NCBI GenBank assembly: GCA_030789695.1
Contig: CM061142.1
Coordinates: 602,773,659 to 602,837,658, forward strand
Length of the DNA stretch: 64,000 nucleotides
Reading direction: 5' to 3'
Source: Scilla litardierei
Lineage: Eukaryota > Streptophyta > Magnoliopsida > Asparagales > Asparagaceae
A program made the translations under genes and the position numbers. The notes under the pieces were generated by a model. It was not told the origin of the DNA, did not search any database, and worked only from the letters and a program-made list of their open reading frames with translations. Each line of letters starts with the position of its first letter. The first letter of the stretch is position 1. Shown piece by piece: positions 43,081 through 53,977 of the stretch.

Positions 43081-43682
43081 TCAGCAACAGCAGCACCAGT
43101 TGATATGGAAGACTGTGGGGCAACCAGATGAACGGAACATCAGCATGGAAGAGCGACGAGTAGGGTAAGCAGTAGCCTTCCTCTTGGATGACGACGCACC
43201 CACAACAAAGGTTTCTGCATGAGTATGAAAGGGGGTCAGGACCTTAGAAGGCACATGCACAAAGCCTGTAGGAGTGTGGACAGTAACATGGGCAGTATCC
43301 TTAGACGGAGGAAACATGGCATGAAGTTTAGCAGAAACAGGAAACCCATGAAGCATGAAAGACTTGTACTGAAGATCGAGAAGAGAGTGAGCTTTTGATC
43401 CATTGAGGAAGCAATCTTTTCGATAGCGGTGACACGGTCACACAGTCGATCGAGAAGAAAGTCCTCTAGCGGTACTGACGGAGGAGTATGGGGAGGTTGA
43501 TCGGCTGGCAGAGAGGAGGGTTCAACAACATTTGCTGAGGGAATAGGATCACCAACCAAGATATCCAAGAACTCCCCAGATGATGGAGGTGAAGAGGGTA
43601 GCTGCTCAGTAGGTGGAGGAGAGGGTTCAGCAAGAAAGATGTTCAAGGTTTCTCCTGACGACGAAGAACCAGTAGGATCCAT
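43081..43682 (-). pseudogene. Env-position open reading frame of element D, frameshifted
   Basis: The frame starts MDPTGSSSSGETLNIFL at 43682 and runs 148 codons to 43236; a second frame (43356 to 43081) continues what looks like the same protein after a frameshift. The N-terminal half is rich in Pro and Ser (SPPPTEQLPSSPPSSGEF). Residues about 75-95 could form a helix (LLDRLCDRVTAIEKIASSMD). The hydrophobic part after it lies close to the frameshift and may not be real. Sireviruses often carry an env-like gene in exactly this place, between RNase H and the 3' LTR. It may be that gene, or an unrelated extra ORF. No membrane protein can be proven, and no function is claimed. Confidence 0.4.
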
Positions 43683-43916
43683 GAAATACGAATGATAGAA
43701 GCTAGGTTAAGCAAGCGTCGATAAACGAAAGAGGATGATACCTTAGACTTGTCGATCGACTGACGAGAGTCAATCGAGCAAACAATCGAAGGAGAGAGGC
43801 TTCGTCTCCGCTCGAAATTGACGGAGGAGAGATCGACCGTGAAGATCGAAAGGGGAGACGATGGAGATTTCAGTCGGATGAGAGAGAAAACATTTGATCG
43901 AATAGATGGTTCTCGA

Positions 43917-43928
43917 TGATATAACGAG
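43917..43928 (-). promoter_or_regulatory. TATA-like site upstream of the env-position ORF
   Basis: The minus strand reads CTCGTTATATCATC about 240 bases before the ATG at 43682 and about 60 bases downstream of the internal palindrome array. Confidence 0.25.
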
Positions 43929-43989
43929 GGGTCAAACTAATCTGGGCCGTTGGATCGAAAAATCAACGGCTTAGATCAAATTAACGAAC

Positions 43990-44345
43990 CGACACAACAG
44001 GAGACAGTCGACTGATGAACAATAGTCAGTCGACTGGTTGAAAGGATAAGAGATGAGCTTAGGTTGACAGACAGTCGACTGTTGGATAACTTACAGTCGC
44101 CTGTCAGTGAGACAGTCGACTGTATTTTACTCATCAATCGACTGACTGAGAATCAATAAAATCGATGATAGAAACAGAGACTACTAACGAAATGGACAGG
44201 CGCTTGATGGCCAAAATCCAGTCGCATGTTGATCTAACAGTCGACTGTAAAGTCGTCATCAGTGGCATGGGCAAAAGATACAGCCTGCTGTAAGAGAAAA
44301 TAGAGTAGGGCAGTCGACTGTCGAAGGAATGACAGTCGTCTGTCC
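43990..44345. repeat. Internal ACAGTCGACTGT palindrome array of element D
   Basis: ACAGTCGACTGT-type motifs, like those of the LTR U3, recur here at least eight times (for example GACAGTCGACTGATG near 44000, CAGTCGACTGTTGG near 44068, GACAGTCGACTGTATT near 44110, GCAGTCGACTGTCG near 44310). The block is internal, between the RNase H stop (44598) and the env-position ORF. Confidence 0.85.
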
Positions 44346-44597
44346 TGGTCTAAAAATGCACAGCGAACAACTCACCCTAGGACCTATACTCTAACACAAA
44401 ACTCATCACAAAATCAATATCAAGAGATAAATCATTTATCACACAAATCTCTTAAAACAATCCGAAGATTCATGAAAACAACGAAATCTCAATACCCTTT
44501 CTTAAACAAATATATGAGTAACATATAATTTATCAAATGAAGGGAGGCATCATGATGATATGAGTTCAAAAGATGATATTACAAGAAAGTTGAACTC

Positions 44598-45280
44598 CTA
44601 AATCTCAGATTCACCCATAATCCCTAATTCTCCACGCAACCTTACAAAAGAATCTTCTTTAAGAGGTTTAGTGAAGATGTCGACGATTTGTTTTTGGGTT
44701 TCAGTGTACTCTAAGATGATGTCCTTCTTAGCTACATGATGATTGATAAAGTGGTGTCTCACATCTATGTGTTTGGTACGGGAGTGATGTACCGGATTCT
44801 TGGAAAGACATATAGCACATTGGTTATCAACCATGATAGGGCAAGTATCACAATTGACACCATAGTCCTTAAGAGTGTGTCTCATCCAAAGAACTTGTGC
44901 ACATGCAAGACCCGCGGTAATATATTCTGCTTCAGTCATGGACAATGATACTGAGTTCTGTTTCTTAGAGAATCAAGAAATTAGAGAATTTCCTAGAAAA
45001 TGGCAAGTGCCACTAGTACTCTTCCTATCCGATTTGCATCCGGCAAAGTCGGTATCACTATATGAGATTAACTCATATGTGCTAGACTTAGGGTAAAGTA
45101 ACTCATAATCTACTGAATGCTTGAGGTAACGAAAAATTCATTTAACCGCAATCAAGTGTGACTCCTTAGGTCTAGCTTGATATCTAGCACACAGACATAT
45201 GAAAAACATGATATCCGGCCTACTAGCAGTTAAATAGAGTAAGCTACCAATCATACCTCAATATAGACGAACACCTACAT
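44598..45280 (-). pseudogene. Element D RNase H
   Basis: The minus strand has YSDTDFAGCKSDRKSTSGTC and SLSMTEAEYITAGLACAQVL, with the catalytic D, E positions recognisable, then DVRHHFINHHVAKKDIILEY and IVDIFTKPLKEDSF. Stops fall in the connection region. The last frame ends GIMGESEI at 44598. Confidence 0.85.
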
Positions 45281-45284
45281 CTTT

Positions 45285-46192
45285 TCAGTTCTCATACTTG
45301 TGTAGCTGGGTTGTCGTACTCATGAGAGTCCTTTTGCTTGAAGACGATTCCATCCTGGATCGCTTGATAAGTTCCCATGTGTACTTGGTCTGATGTATGA
45401 AAGTCCCATCCTTCATTTGTCGAATTTGTAGTCGAAGGAAATAGTTGAGCTCACCCATGTGGCTCATCTCGAATTCATCCTTCATCGACTTAGAAAATTC
45501 TTGGCAAAGATTAAAGTTAGTATAACCAAATATTATATCGTCTACATAAACTTGAATCAATAGGATGTCATTTTCATAATCCTTAATAAAAAGTGTTGAA
45601 TCAACTTCACCCATTTTAAAACCTAAATTCAAAAGAAAGGTTTTGAGTCGATCATACCAAGCTCTAGTAGCTTGTCTCAACCCATATAACGCTTTCTTAA
45701 GTTTGAAAACATGGGTTGAAAATTTTTCATGTATGAAACCAGGTGGTTGAGACACATAAACTTCTTCATTAACAATACCATTTAAAAATACACATTTAAC
45801 ATCCATTTGAAACAATTTGAAATTCTTATAAGATGCAAAAGATAAAAGCAATCTAATAGCTTCTAATCTAGCTACGGGGCAAATGATTCTTCGAAATCAA
45901 TACATTCTTCTTGTAGGTAGCATTGAGCTACTAACCTTGCTTTGTTTCTTGTGATGATCTCGTTCTCATCGGTCTTGTTATTGAAGATCCACTTGGTCCC
46001 AATAACTTGGTGACCACTTGGAAGAGGAATGAGCTCCCAAACTTCATTTCTCTCAAATTGCATGAGCTCTTCTTCCATTGCCACTATCCAAGAGCTATCC
46101 TCACATGCTTCTTGGACGTTCTTTGGCTCAATGGTAGAGACAAATGTGCAATGAGAGAATTCTTCAATTCTTGACCTCGTTCGAACACCCAC
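45285..46192 (-). pseudogene. Element D reverse transcriptase
   Basis: The minus strand reads WELIPLPSGHQVIGTKWIFN, NKARLVAQCYLQEECIDFEE, a frame change, then LFQMDVKCVFLNGIVNEEVY, FKLKKALYGLRQATRAWYDR and the catalytic LLIQVYVDDIIFGYT with both aspartates. Copia RT of Sirevirus type normally reads QMDVKSAFLNG and GYxQEEGIDFxETFAPV here. A frameshift near 45855-45880 splits the enzyme. Confidence 0.87.
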
Positions 46193-46379
46193 ACATATAT
46201 CTCCAATAATTTAGTCATGAGGGTTGTTGCAAACGGTTGGATAAGCTTTGGAAATTCCTGCATCACTTGGATCATCTTCGACAATCTCATTAGTAGTGTT
46301 AGTTTTAATAATAGAATCATTAATCTTAACATTACTAAGAGAATCACATATAGCATCTAAACTATCATCTATAACAAGA

Positions 46380-47240
46380 GGAAAATCAAAATCGTCTTAA
46401 AATGATACGTGTAGTGATTCCTCGATCGTTGAAGAGGTTTTGTTGTATATCCGATAGGCTTTGCTACATGTGGAATATCCAACAAAAATCCCTTCGTCGG
46501 ATCTTGGCTCAAATTTATCTAAGTTACCAAAGGTGTTCTTGATAAAACATTTTGAACCAAAAACTCGAAAATATTTAACTTGAAGCTTTTTGTCATAAAA
46601 TAACTAAAAACAAGTTTTGTTCGTTCGTGGTCTGACTAGGATCCTATTGAGCACATAACATGCCGTGTGCACCGCTTCAGCCCAAAATTGTAGTCCAAGA
46701 TGACTATCATGGAGCATGGTACAAGCACACTCAATAAGAGTCCTATTCTTCCTCTCTACAACACCATTTTGTGATGGTGCACGAGGAAAGGAGAAATTGT
46801 GAGTTATCCCGGTGTCATCACAAAACTTTGTAAAAGACTCATTCTCAAATTCTCCTCCATGATCACTACGGATAGTGATAATGGTGGATCATAAGAGATT
46901 CTGAATCTTCTTTGCAAATATGGTAAACTCTTCAAAAGCTTCATTCTTATTAGTTAAAAAAGAAACCCAAGTAAATCTAGAGAAGTTGTCAACGACAACT
47001 AATCCATAATGAGCATTGCCTAAAGAAGCAGTTCTAGTTGGCCCAAACAAATCTAGATGAAGTAATTCTAGGGGCCTCTTAGAAGTTATGCCTTCTTTAA
47101 GTTTGAAAGATGATTTACTAAGTTTACCTCTTTGACATGAATCACAAAAGTTTTTCTTACTAAAAGCAATTTTTGGAAAACCTTTGAATAGATCATACTT
47201 AGCTAACTTATATAAGTGCTTAAAATGAACATGAGAAAAA
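46380..47240 (-). pseudogene. Element D integrase, broken
   Basis: The minus strand includes HHRFSHVHFKHLYKLAKYDL (HHCC start), FCDSCQRGKLSK, LLHLDLFGPTRTASL and RSDHGGEFENESFTKFC, and SQNGVVERKNRTL, so the catalytic D, D and E positions remain. Several stops and frame changes interrupt it, for example at about 46603 and 46890. No long frame survives, so it is not seen as one ORF. Confidence 0.8.
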
Positions 47241-47260
47241 CGGTGATGCCATAATAGTTG

Positions 47261-47645
47261 TTAATTTGTATTAGGAACTAAGCAATGTTCTACGGTTTTA
47301 GGCAAGCTCAAATAATAAATATTTTTACGCCTAATACCGGTAAATAAAACATGTGAATTAGAATAAACAATTTTACATAAACCTTCTCCAAAGTTAATCT
47401 TGTAACCTTTGTCACAAAGTTGACTAATGGAGATGAGGTTATGACATAAACCACTAACTAAAAATACATTAGTAATTAAAGGTTTGGAGGAATTTCTGAC
47501 TGTACTTACTCCAATGATGGTTCCCTTTTGGTTACCTCCAAAAGTGACCGTTGCACCATCCTTGATGCTAATCACTTCGGAGAGCAATAAGAGATCTCCC
47601 GTCATGTGTTTGGAGCAACCGCTGTCGAGAATCCATCCTTTCCTT
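47261..47645 (-). pseudogene. Element D protease
   Basis: The active site WILDSGCSKHMTGD reads through on the minus strand from about 47640, followed by VTFGGNQKGTIIG and LISISQLCDKGYKINFGEG. The DSG triad of the aspartic protease is intact. Protease cuts the gag-pol polyprotein. Confidence 0.85.
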
Positions 47646-47746
47646 TTAGAGCTAATTTGACCTTTATTGCTCTCTTTTCTTCTCTTGGGTACCTACATAG
47701 TATACCATAAGCTCATGGTACCCCATTTTTGTTGGGTCCAAGGGGA

Positions 47747-48652
47747 TTAGCCCTTTGGAAGCCAAGTCCAAGTGGACTTCCACTTCCCAACATAATTACC
47801 AATATTAATGATATCATGAAAATAGGAATCAACATAGGCATTCCTATCATTTAAGCAAGTGTTCTTAGGACCCCAAATAGTGTAAGTTTTGGGAGTCCTT
47901 TTCCTAGTTGCATGCACATTTGTTAGATTTCTATGTGGTGCATGCTTCTTAGGAACATGGGTTCTAGCATAAAAATGAGGAGATGGATATGCATTAGACA
48001 TATGAGGATTGTATGCATGCTTAGGAACATGCATGTTGTATGAGACATATGGAGCATGCATGACATGTGGAGGGTGTGCATACATGTAAGAATGATGCGC
48101 ATGAGCATGTGGGTGTATATGAGCACGTACATGAGTATATCTCATGTGAGGATTTGCATGTGTCCGTGGGTGTAGAGCATAGAAAGTGTCATGAGTATCC
48201 ACTTGTGAAGTAGGAGATTTCCTACGTGGATGAAGGTTGGTATACATGTAAGCATGGCTTCTCTTTTGGTTTCCACCTTTAGTGGGTTTCTTGCCAAAAA
48301 GGAGTGAAGGTGAAGTGGTGGCTTTCTTGATAGGTTTACTACCTATAGTGTCTTTGACACCACTTGTGGATGCACCGGAGGAAGGCCTCACGAAATCTAT
48401 AGTTATACCGCTATAGGAGGTGAGATCATTGGATGCATTTGCTTCCACATAACCAAGTCCGACACGATGTGTGGCCGAAAATTTATTTGCAAGCAAATCG
48501 TCCAATTGTCCTTTCCCCTTATTAAATCTCACAATACGGGAGGACATGAGCTCATATTTCTCCTTAAGAGAAGAAATATTGGTATCCAAGGTGGACACCC
48601 GTGCTTTGAGCTCGTACACTTGAGTTTTAAGAGAATCATTCTCTAAACTCAA
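47747..48652 (-). pseudogene. Element D gag C-terminal region, His/Tyr-rich
   Basis: An open 301-codon frame begins with a coiled-coil-like stretch (DSLKTQVYELKARVSTLDTN) and continues with a basic part (SKPIKKATTSP, FGKKPTKGGNQKRSH) and a His-rich stretch of about 110 residues (for example HIHPHAHAHHSYMYAHPPHV). It ends before the protease frame. In Sireviruses the gag region is long and ends in such a linker; the high His and Tyr content is unusual and no standard zinc finger is visible in it. Confidence 0.6.
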
Positions 48653-48857
48653 TTGTGTGTGTCGTGAAGCTAGACACTATTATCCTTAGAATACGTTTGA
48701 TTTAGTTGAGATTTGAGGGTAGATTTGAGGGTATTCATCTCATTTATCAAAGTGACATTTTAAGAAGCTAAATTTGCTTTCTCAAGGGTTAATGTATCAA
48801 CAATGATGTCATTGTTGATTATGCATAGAATGGATGACTTACTAACATTTAATTTCT

Positions 48858-50090
48858 TTAAACTAGAATATCTAAGCATAAAAGATTGATACTTAGCAAA
48901 TAATTCTTCATTTTACGCAATTCATCCATAGTTACCTCGGGTTCATCCATGTCGGAATCACTCTCATCGGAGAGTGAATCTTCCCGGGCCATGAAACACA
49001 TATGTGCACTTCCACCCTTCTCATCATCGGATTCGGTTGATGAGTCTCCACTTGAGTCATCGAATGTACTGACTAGTCCTTTCTTCTTATCGTTCTTGTT
49101 CTTGTCGGACTTGTGGTACTTCGGAGCCTTCCACTTCTCTTTGTTTCGTAGCAATGAGCAATCCTTCTTGATGTACCCTGGCTTATTTCACTTAAAGCAA
49201 ATAGAGAAAGTGTTATTAGTAGAATCAAATCTATTCTTAGAGGGAAATTTACCTTTGCGAAAGAAGCGTTAAAACTTCTTCACCATTTGAGCCATTTCCT
49301 CCAAGTCCATCTCATTTTCTGATTCTTCACTATCGGAGGATGAAGAATTGGCGTTGAATGCTAAAGCTTTCTTCTTGGCCTCCGAAGGGTTCATCATGGC
49401 TCGAATCTTCAATCGGTTCTCACGTCTTACTTCATAAGACATGAGAGTGCTGATATGATTCACTACTGTGTAAGTCTTCAAGTCGTTGACCTCCTCGATG
49501 GCTATAGATCTTCTTTTCCACTTGGAGGTCATTCCCATTATGATCTTCCTTACCTTATCTTGTTGGGAATAGACTTGTCCGAGAGGTTCTAGTTCATTAG
49601 TGATATCAGTAAAACGTCCGTACATCGATGCTATGCTTTCATTTTCCTGCATGTGAAACATATCGAAATTTTGCATGGCAACGTAGAGTTTAGAAAGTTT
49701 TACCTTGTTCGTTCCCTCATGGGTAACGACGAGATGGTTCCAAATTTGATATGCACTATCACATGTGCATATCTTGTTGAACTCATTTGGGTCCTACTCA
49801 CATTGAAGAGCGTTCATTGCCTTTGCGTTGTTGACTTCAGCGGATTTCTCGGAAGCTGTCCATTTTTCGAAATCCTCTTCGGTGGGCTCGACGTATTCCT
49901 TGTGGATGGTTCTCCAAAGGGAAGCACTCCTTAAGAATGTCTCCATCCAGTATTTCAAATAGCCGAAGTGCGTACCATTGAAACGCGGAGGACGCATCAA
50001 TTATTGTCCTTCGAATACTGTGAAAGCTCCATCACGATCGTGATTGTTGTACGAAGTCGGTGGAGTAACGTTATTGTTTTTGGATGCCAT
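48858..50090 (-). pseudogene. Element D gag, N-terminal part and zinc knuckle
   Basis: The ATG is at 50090, 14 bases from the primer site. MASKNNNVTPPTSYNNH is followed by a stop near 50000, then RPPRFNGTHFGYLKYWMETF and, in 49269-49676, the UBN2-type core MQNFDMFHMQENESIASMYG. A Ser/Glu-rich part follows (SSSSDSEESENEMDLEE). The zinc knuckle near 49190 reads CFK-stop-NKPGYIKKDC: its second Cys is TGA (49189-49191) and its His is Tyr. Gag forms the particle; this copy cannot. Confidence 0.8.
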
Positions 50091-50103
50091 AGCTATAAAC
50101 CAA

Positions 50104-50118
50104 TGCTCTGATACCAAT
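50104..50118 (-). other. Primer binding site of element D
   Basis: The minus strand reads TTGGTATCAGAGCATTG directly inside the right LTR, complementary to the 3' end of initiator methionine tRNA. Confidence 0.93.
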
Positions 50119-51915
50119 TGTAAGGTCCATGGCTATGAGAAAAACACTAGAAGGGGGTGAATAGTGTTTATGTAATTTAAAAAGATAATTGCACCAAATT
50201 AAATTCCTAATCAACAAATAATGTAGAATAAGAGTAAACCCCAAAATGAAACAATGCAAACGCAAGGATGTTTCAAGGGTTCGGATTACCCAAGTCACTT
50301 TTCGACTTGTTCCTGATAATCCTACGTCCCTTCCACCCGGTAAACAACCGGATACTCAAGTTAGAACCCTAACTTGATGTTTCCTTAAAAACTCACTTGT
50401 AGCAACCCTACAAGTGAAATCGAAACACACTCGATGTCCTTGACTCCCATAACTTGGGAGCAAGCAAACCAATCTCACAAACCAAGAGTAAATCAAATAA
50501 CGAAAGTTATGTAATATGAAATTAAGCAACACTTACAATCACCTATGCCTTGAAGTAGAACTTGAAGGAGAAGTGTGTTGTGTGTTGAAAGACTCTCTTG
50601 GAAGAGAGGAAAGCCTTTTCTCTTGACTGCACCAAATGCTTAGAAGATTTCTCTTTGGCTCTAGGTTGGAGAGCAAGAGATTGAAGATAGGATTTCTAGG
50701 GCTGTTGGATTTTGAGAGCTTTGATCATTAACAAATGAAAGCTTGAATGTTTGAGCAAAAGATAATCAAATGAGTCAACCTCTCAATGGAACAGTAGAGG
50801 CGTCTTTTATAGGTTTCTCAAACCCTTCAAGCTGAATCCCCAAAAACCCCTTTGAAATCCGTGAAGAAAAACTCAACGGATTGAATCTGCGCCCGCGACA
50901 GTCGACTGTTGAACAACTCACAGTCGTCTCCTGCACAGTGACAGAGGTAGGTGAGAATTCATAACGGTAACTTACCACGTGGACAGTCGACTGATGAGGC
51001 GTAGACAGTCGACTGTTAAACCAACAGGCGACTGTAAATCCTACTACAGGAGACTGGCCGTAAGCTGGGTAATTTGAGGAAATCTGAGAAAAGTCTGGGA
51101 ATACAGGACAGACAAGTGACTGTAAAACCAAACATGTGACTGTAATTCCTTCTACAGACGATTGTCAAAACACTGAAAATTTCTAGAGAGTTGAGTCTTC
51201 AGATAGGCTCAAAGACAGACGACTGTTGAAGCATTGACAGTCGACTGTGCCATTGGACAGTCGACTGAAAATCCAACAATAGTCGACTGTCCAGATCAAA
51301 ACTGAGAAATAGAATTAGGCTGAGAATAGACAGGCGACTGATTAACACATTCGACTGTCACTTGGACAGGCGCCTGTGTAGTGTACAACAGTCGCCTGAA
51401 TGAGTTAAAGCTAAGAAGCCCAAAACTAGACTGAAAAAGTTTGTGCATAACAGGCGACTGTAGAACAAAACACAGTCGACTGTTTTGAGACAGGCGACTG
51501 TAAATCGTTCAGCAATCGACTGTTGAAATCATGACATGCACAATCTAAATAGAAATGAATTGGAGTCTAAGGAAAGTTGATCTAATGATATCCTAAGACT
51601 GAGATGAAGATGTATGTGTGCTCCAACAAAGTTTTACTTCTAAGCTACATACTAGAAGAGAAACAAGAAAATTACATTTGAAGAACTCTCTCTTCAATCC
51701 AACGCATGAGCTTGAAGTCTTCTAGGAGCTTCAATCACCATCTATGATCATCCAATCCACTTCCTTTGCTTTCAATGATCTTTGAGTGTTATCTATTGCA
51801 GATTGATCTTCATGATATGCTTAGGCAATGGATTAACTGCAAATAGGGGATTAGTCACAAGTATTTATGTTTGCTCATCATTAACACCAAGTAGGGAGAA
51901 GTTCAATACTCAACA
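50119..51915 (-). repeat. 5' LTR of element D
   Basis: Pairs with 40444-42265. Minus-strand transcription would start behind the CTATAAAAG box at about 50804-50813; some twenty ACAGTCGACTGT variants lie upstream at 50895-51530. Confidence 0.93.
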
Positions 51916-51920
51916 AAGCT

Positions 51921-52661
51921 AGGTTGCTGGTGGACAGTAGGCACATAAATGACATTTTGAAGATGCGTCTATTAGTACCATAAAGTACCGAAATGGACCA
52001 CTTGAGGGGGGTGAATAGGTCCACAAATGTCTCCATGTATTCTCTCAAGGAAACTAGGAGACTCCAAGTCCACTTTAAGTGGGGATAGTCTCGTGATTAG
52101 TTTTCCCTTTTAACAAGGGGCAATGGAATTCACCATTTTTGAAGAATCTTCAGGTTCTTCAAATTGTGTCCACGTGATTGGGATATGATGCGGTGCATCA
52201 TTACCGATCCACGATGACCAAGTCGATTATGCCAAAGTATAAACTCTGGTGTTTTTGCGCACTTCAGGTACTCCATTAGATTTGCTTCCCTTGCTCGAAT
52301 TTTTGTATGATAGAGACCCACCGGGAGTCCCTTAAAGCGCTCAATGATGGTTTTGACACCATCTGTTTGAGTCGTCACATACAAGTATTCGTTATTATTG
52401 ATGTCGACCGTTTCTAGGTGGTATCCATTCAAGTGGATGTCCTTGAAACTTAATAGATTTCTATTCGAGGTCGGAGAGAATAGAGCATCTTTTATTATTA
52501 TTGGGGAGTAATATGTTTGCTTCTCCTGATCCTTCTATTATATTCGTTGGTCCAGAGATCGTATTAATAGTGCCATCGTAAATATTAATGCTGTGAAAAT
52601 AGCTTTTGTCACGAAGGATCGTGTGTGTAGATGCAATGTCCACTAGGCATTTATAATCCAT
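51921..52661 (-). pseudogene. Element A protease, pre-integrase and start of integrase
   Basis: The minus strand has YKCLVDIASTHTILRDKSYF (protease; family DSATTH reads DIASTH, so the active-site serine is lost), then ILWHNRLGHRGSVMMHRIIS (GAG_pre-integrase) and, in broken frames down to 51921, GPFRYFMVLIDASS-type integrase core. It runs into element D at 51916 and resumes at 40438. Confidence 0.8.
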
Positions 52662-52821
52662 CTAAAGAAAAGAATGTAATATCATAAGACAGTAATTTTA
52701 TTCCATCATGAGAGTTCTAAAAAGAAACATGCTAGAAAAGCAGTCATAATGAAAAAAGAAATTGTTTTTAGTACATATGTAGTGCTAAAGGGATAAAAGA
52801 GGGTATCAATATAGGAGGTCA

Positions 52822-53249
52822 TCATTTGTGAAGTCCTTGGCAGTGAACCGAGTTAGAGCCTGGACTTGATTCTCCACCAGATTTGTCTCACCAGTATACT
52901 TCAGGCTTGCTTGAAACAAATCTTGAAGGTGGCGTGGAGTACGACAGATCCTGGACCAATGTCCAGTCATGCCACATTTGTGGCATTTGTCCTCCTAGTC
53001 TTTCTTGGGAGCAGACGGCTGACCAGTACTCCACGTCATTTGTGAAGTCCTTGGCAGTGAACCGAGTTGGAGCCTGGACTTGATTCTCCACCAGATTTGT
53101 CTCACCAGTATACTTCAGGCTTGCTTGAAACAAATCTTGAAGGTGACGTGGAGTACGACAGATCCTGGACCAATGTCCAGTCATGCCACATTTGTGGCAT
53201 TTCTCCTCCTAGTCTTTCTTGGGAGCAGACGGCTGACCAGTATTTTTCC
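52822..53249. repeat. 214-bp tandem duplication inside gag of element A
   Basis: TCATTTGTGAAGTCCTTGGC starts at 52822 and 53036 and both copies run to CGGCTGACCAGTA with very few differences, so this duplication is much younger than the element. Confidence 0.92.
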
Positions 53250-53977
53250 TTCTCCACGTAAACTTCTTATTCCCCTCATTGTTGTTGTGTTGAGGAGGGC
53301 CTCTAGCCTGCTTCTTCATGGGTTCCCCTTCGGGGATTTACCATGTGCTTGTTCTTCTACTTCTGGGAAGAAATTGTATGGGCCTCTAGGAGAGGAGCAG
53401 TGCCAGCATGGCGTAGGTTATGAGTGGCTAGTAAGATATCTCTGTTCTACGCTGCTATAAGAAGGCATGCGAGTAGCTCTAAGTACTTCATGAACTTACG
53501 TTCACGATATTTCTGCATGAGGATGGCATCCTTCTTATGGAAGGATGTGTAGGTTTTCTCCAGCATGCGCGTCTCCGTGATTTCTTCACCATACAGCTTT
53601 AGGCAAGAGGTGATGCTGAATAACACCGAGTTATACTCAGCTATGGACTTGAAGCCATGAAGTCAGAGATTCTCCTATTCATAATGCGCTCGAGGGAGGA
53701 TAACATATTTTTGATGTTTATACCGCTCCTTGAGTGCGATCCACAACTCATAAGAGTCTTCAACTGTTAGGTACTCGGCCTTCAGTGTCCGATTTATGTG
53801 GCGTTTGATGTAGAGGATGGCTTTCACCTAATCTATATCCGTTACTTTGTCATCAGCGGTAATAGTGAGACTCGGGCCCTGAGAGCACAAGTGGAACTTT
53901 ATGTCTAGTTGACAGCTCAAGTAGTTTTTGCCAGTAGCATCCAAGATGTCGAAATCAATACTCGCTATCTTGGCCAT
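52822..53977 (-). pseudogene. Element A gag with duplicated zinc-knuckle segment
   Basis: The minus-strand start is MAKIASIDFDILDATG at 53977. The UBN2-type core follows (LTVEDSYELWIALKERYKHQ, EKTYTSFHKKDAILMQKY) with stops. The zinc knuckle (KCHKCGMTGHWSRICRTPRH) occurs twice because a 214-bp segment is duplicated at 52822-53035 and 53036-53249. Gag of copia elements forms the particle. The frame has several stops. Confidence 0.8.

Larger units (their letters stand above)
40444..51915 (-). mobile_element. Element D: Sirevirus-like Ty1/copia retrotransposon, complete structure
   Basis: LTRs of 1,822 bp (40444-42265) and 1,797 bp (50119-51915), an exact target duplication AAGCT (40439-40443 and 51916-51920), a primer site TTGGTATCAGAGCATTG on the minus strand at the right LTR, and a polypurine tract AAAAAGGGGGAGAA next to the left LTR. 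The ATGATG...AAAAAGGGGGAGAA tract, the palindromes in the LTRs, and extra sequence between RNase H and the 3' LTR are marks of Sireviruses. Pol order is protease, integrase, RT, RNase H. The LTRs differ by a few percent, so D is older than B. Stops and frameshifts break gag and pol. Confidence 0.93.
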
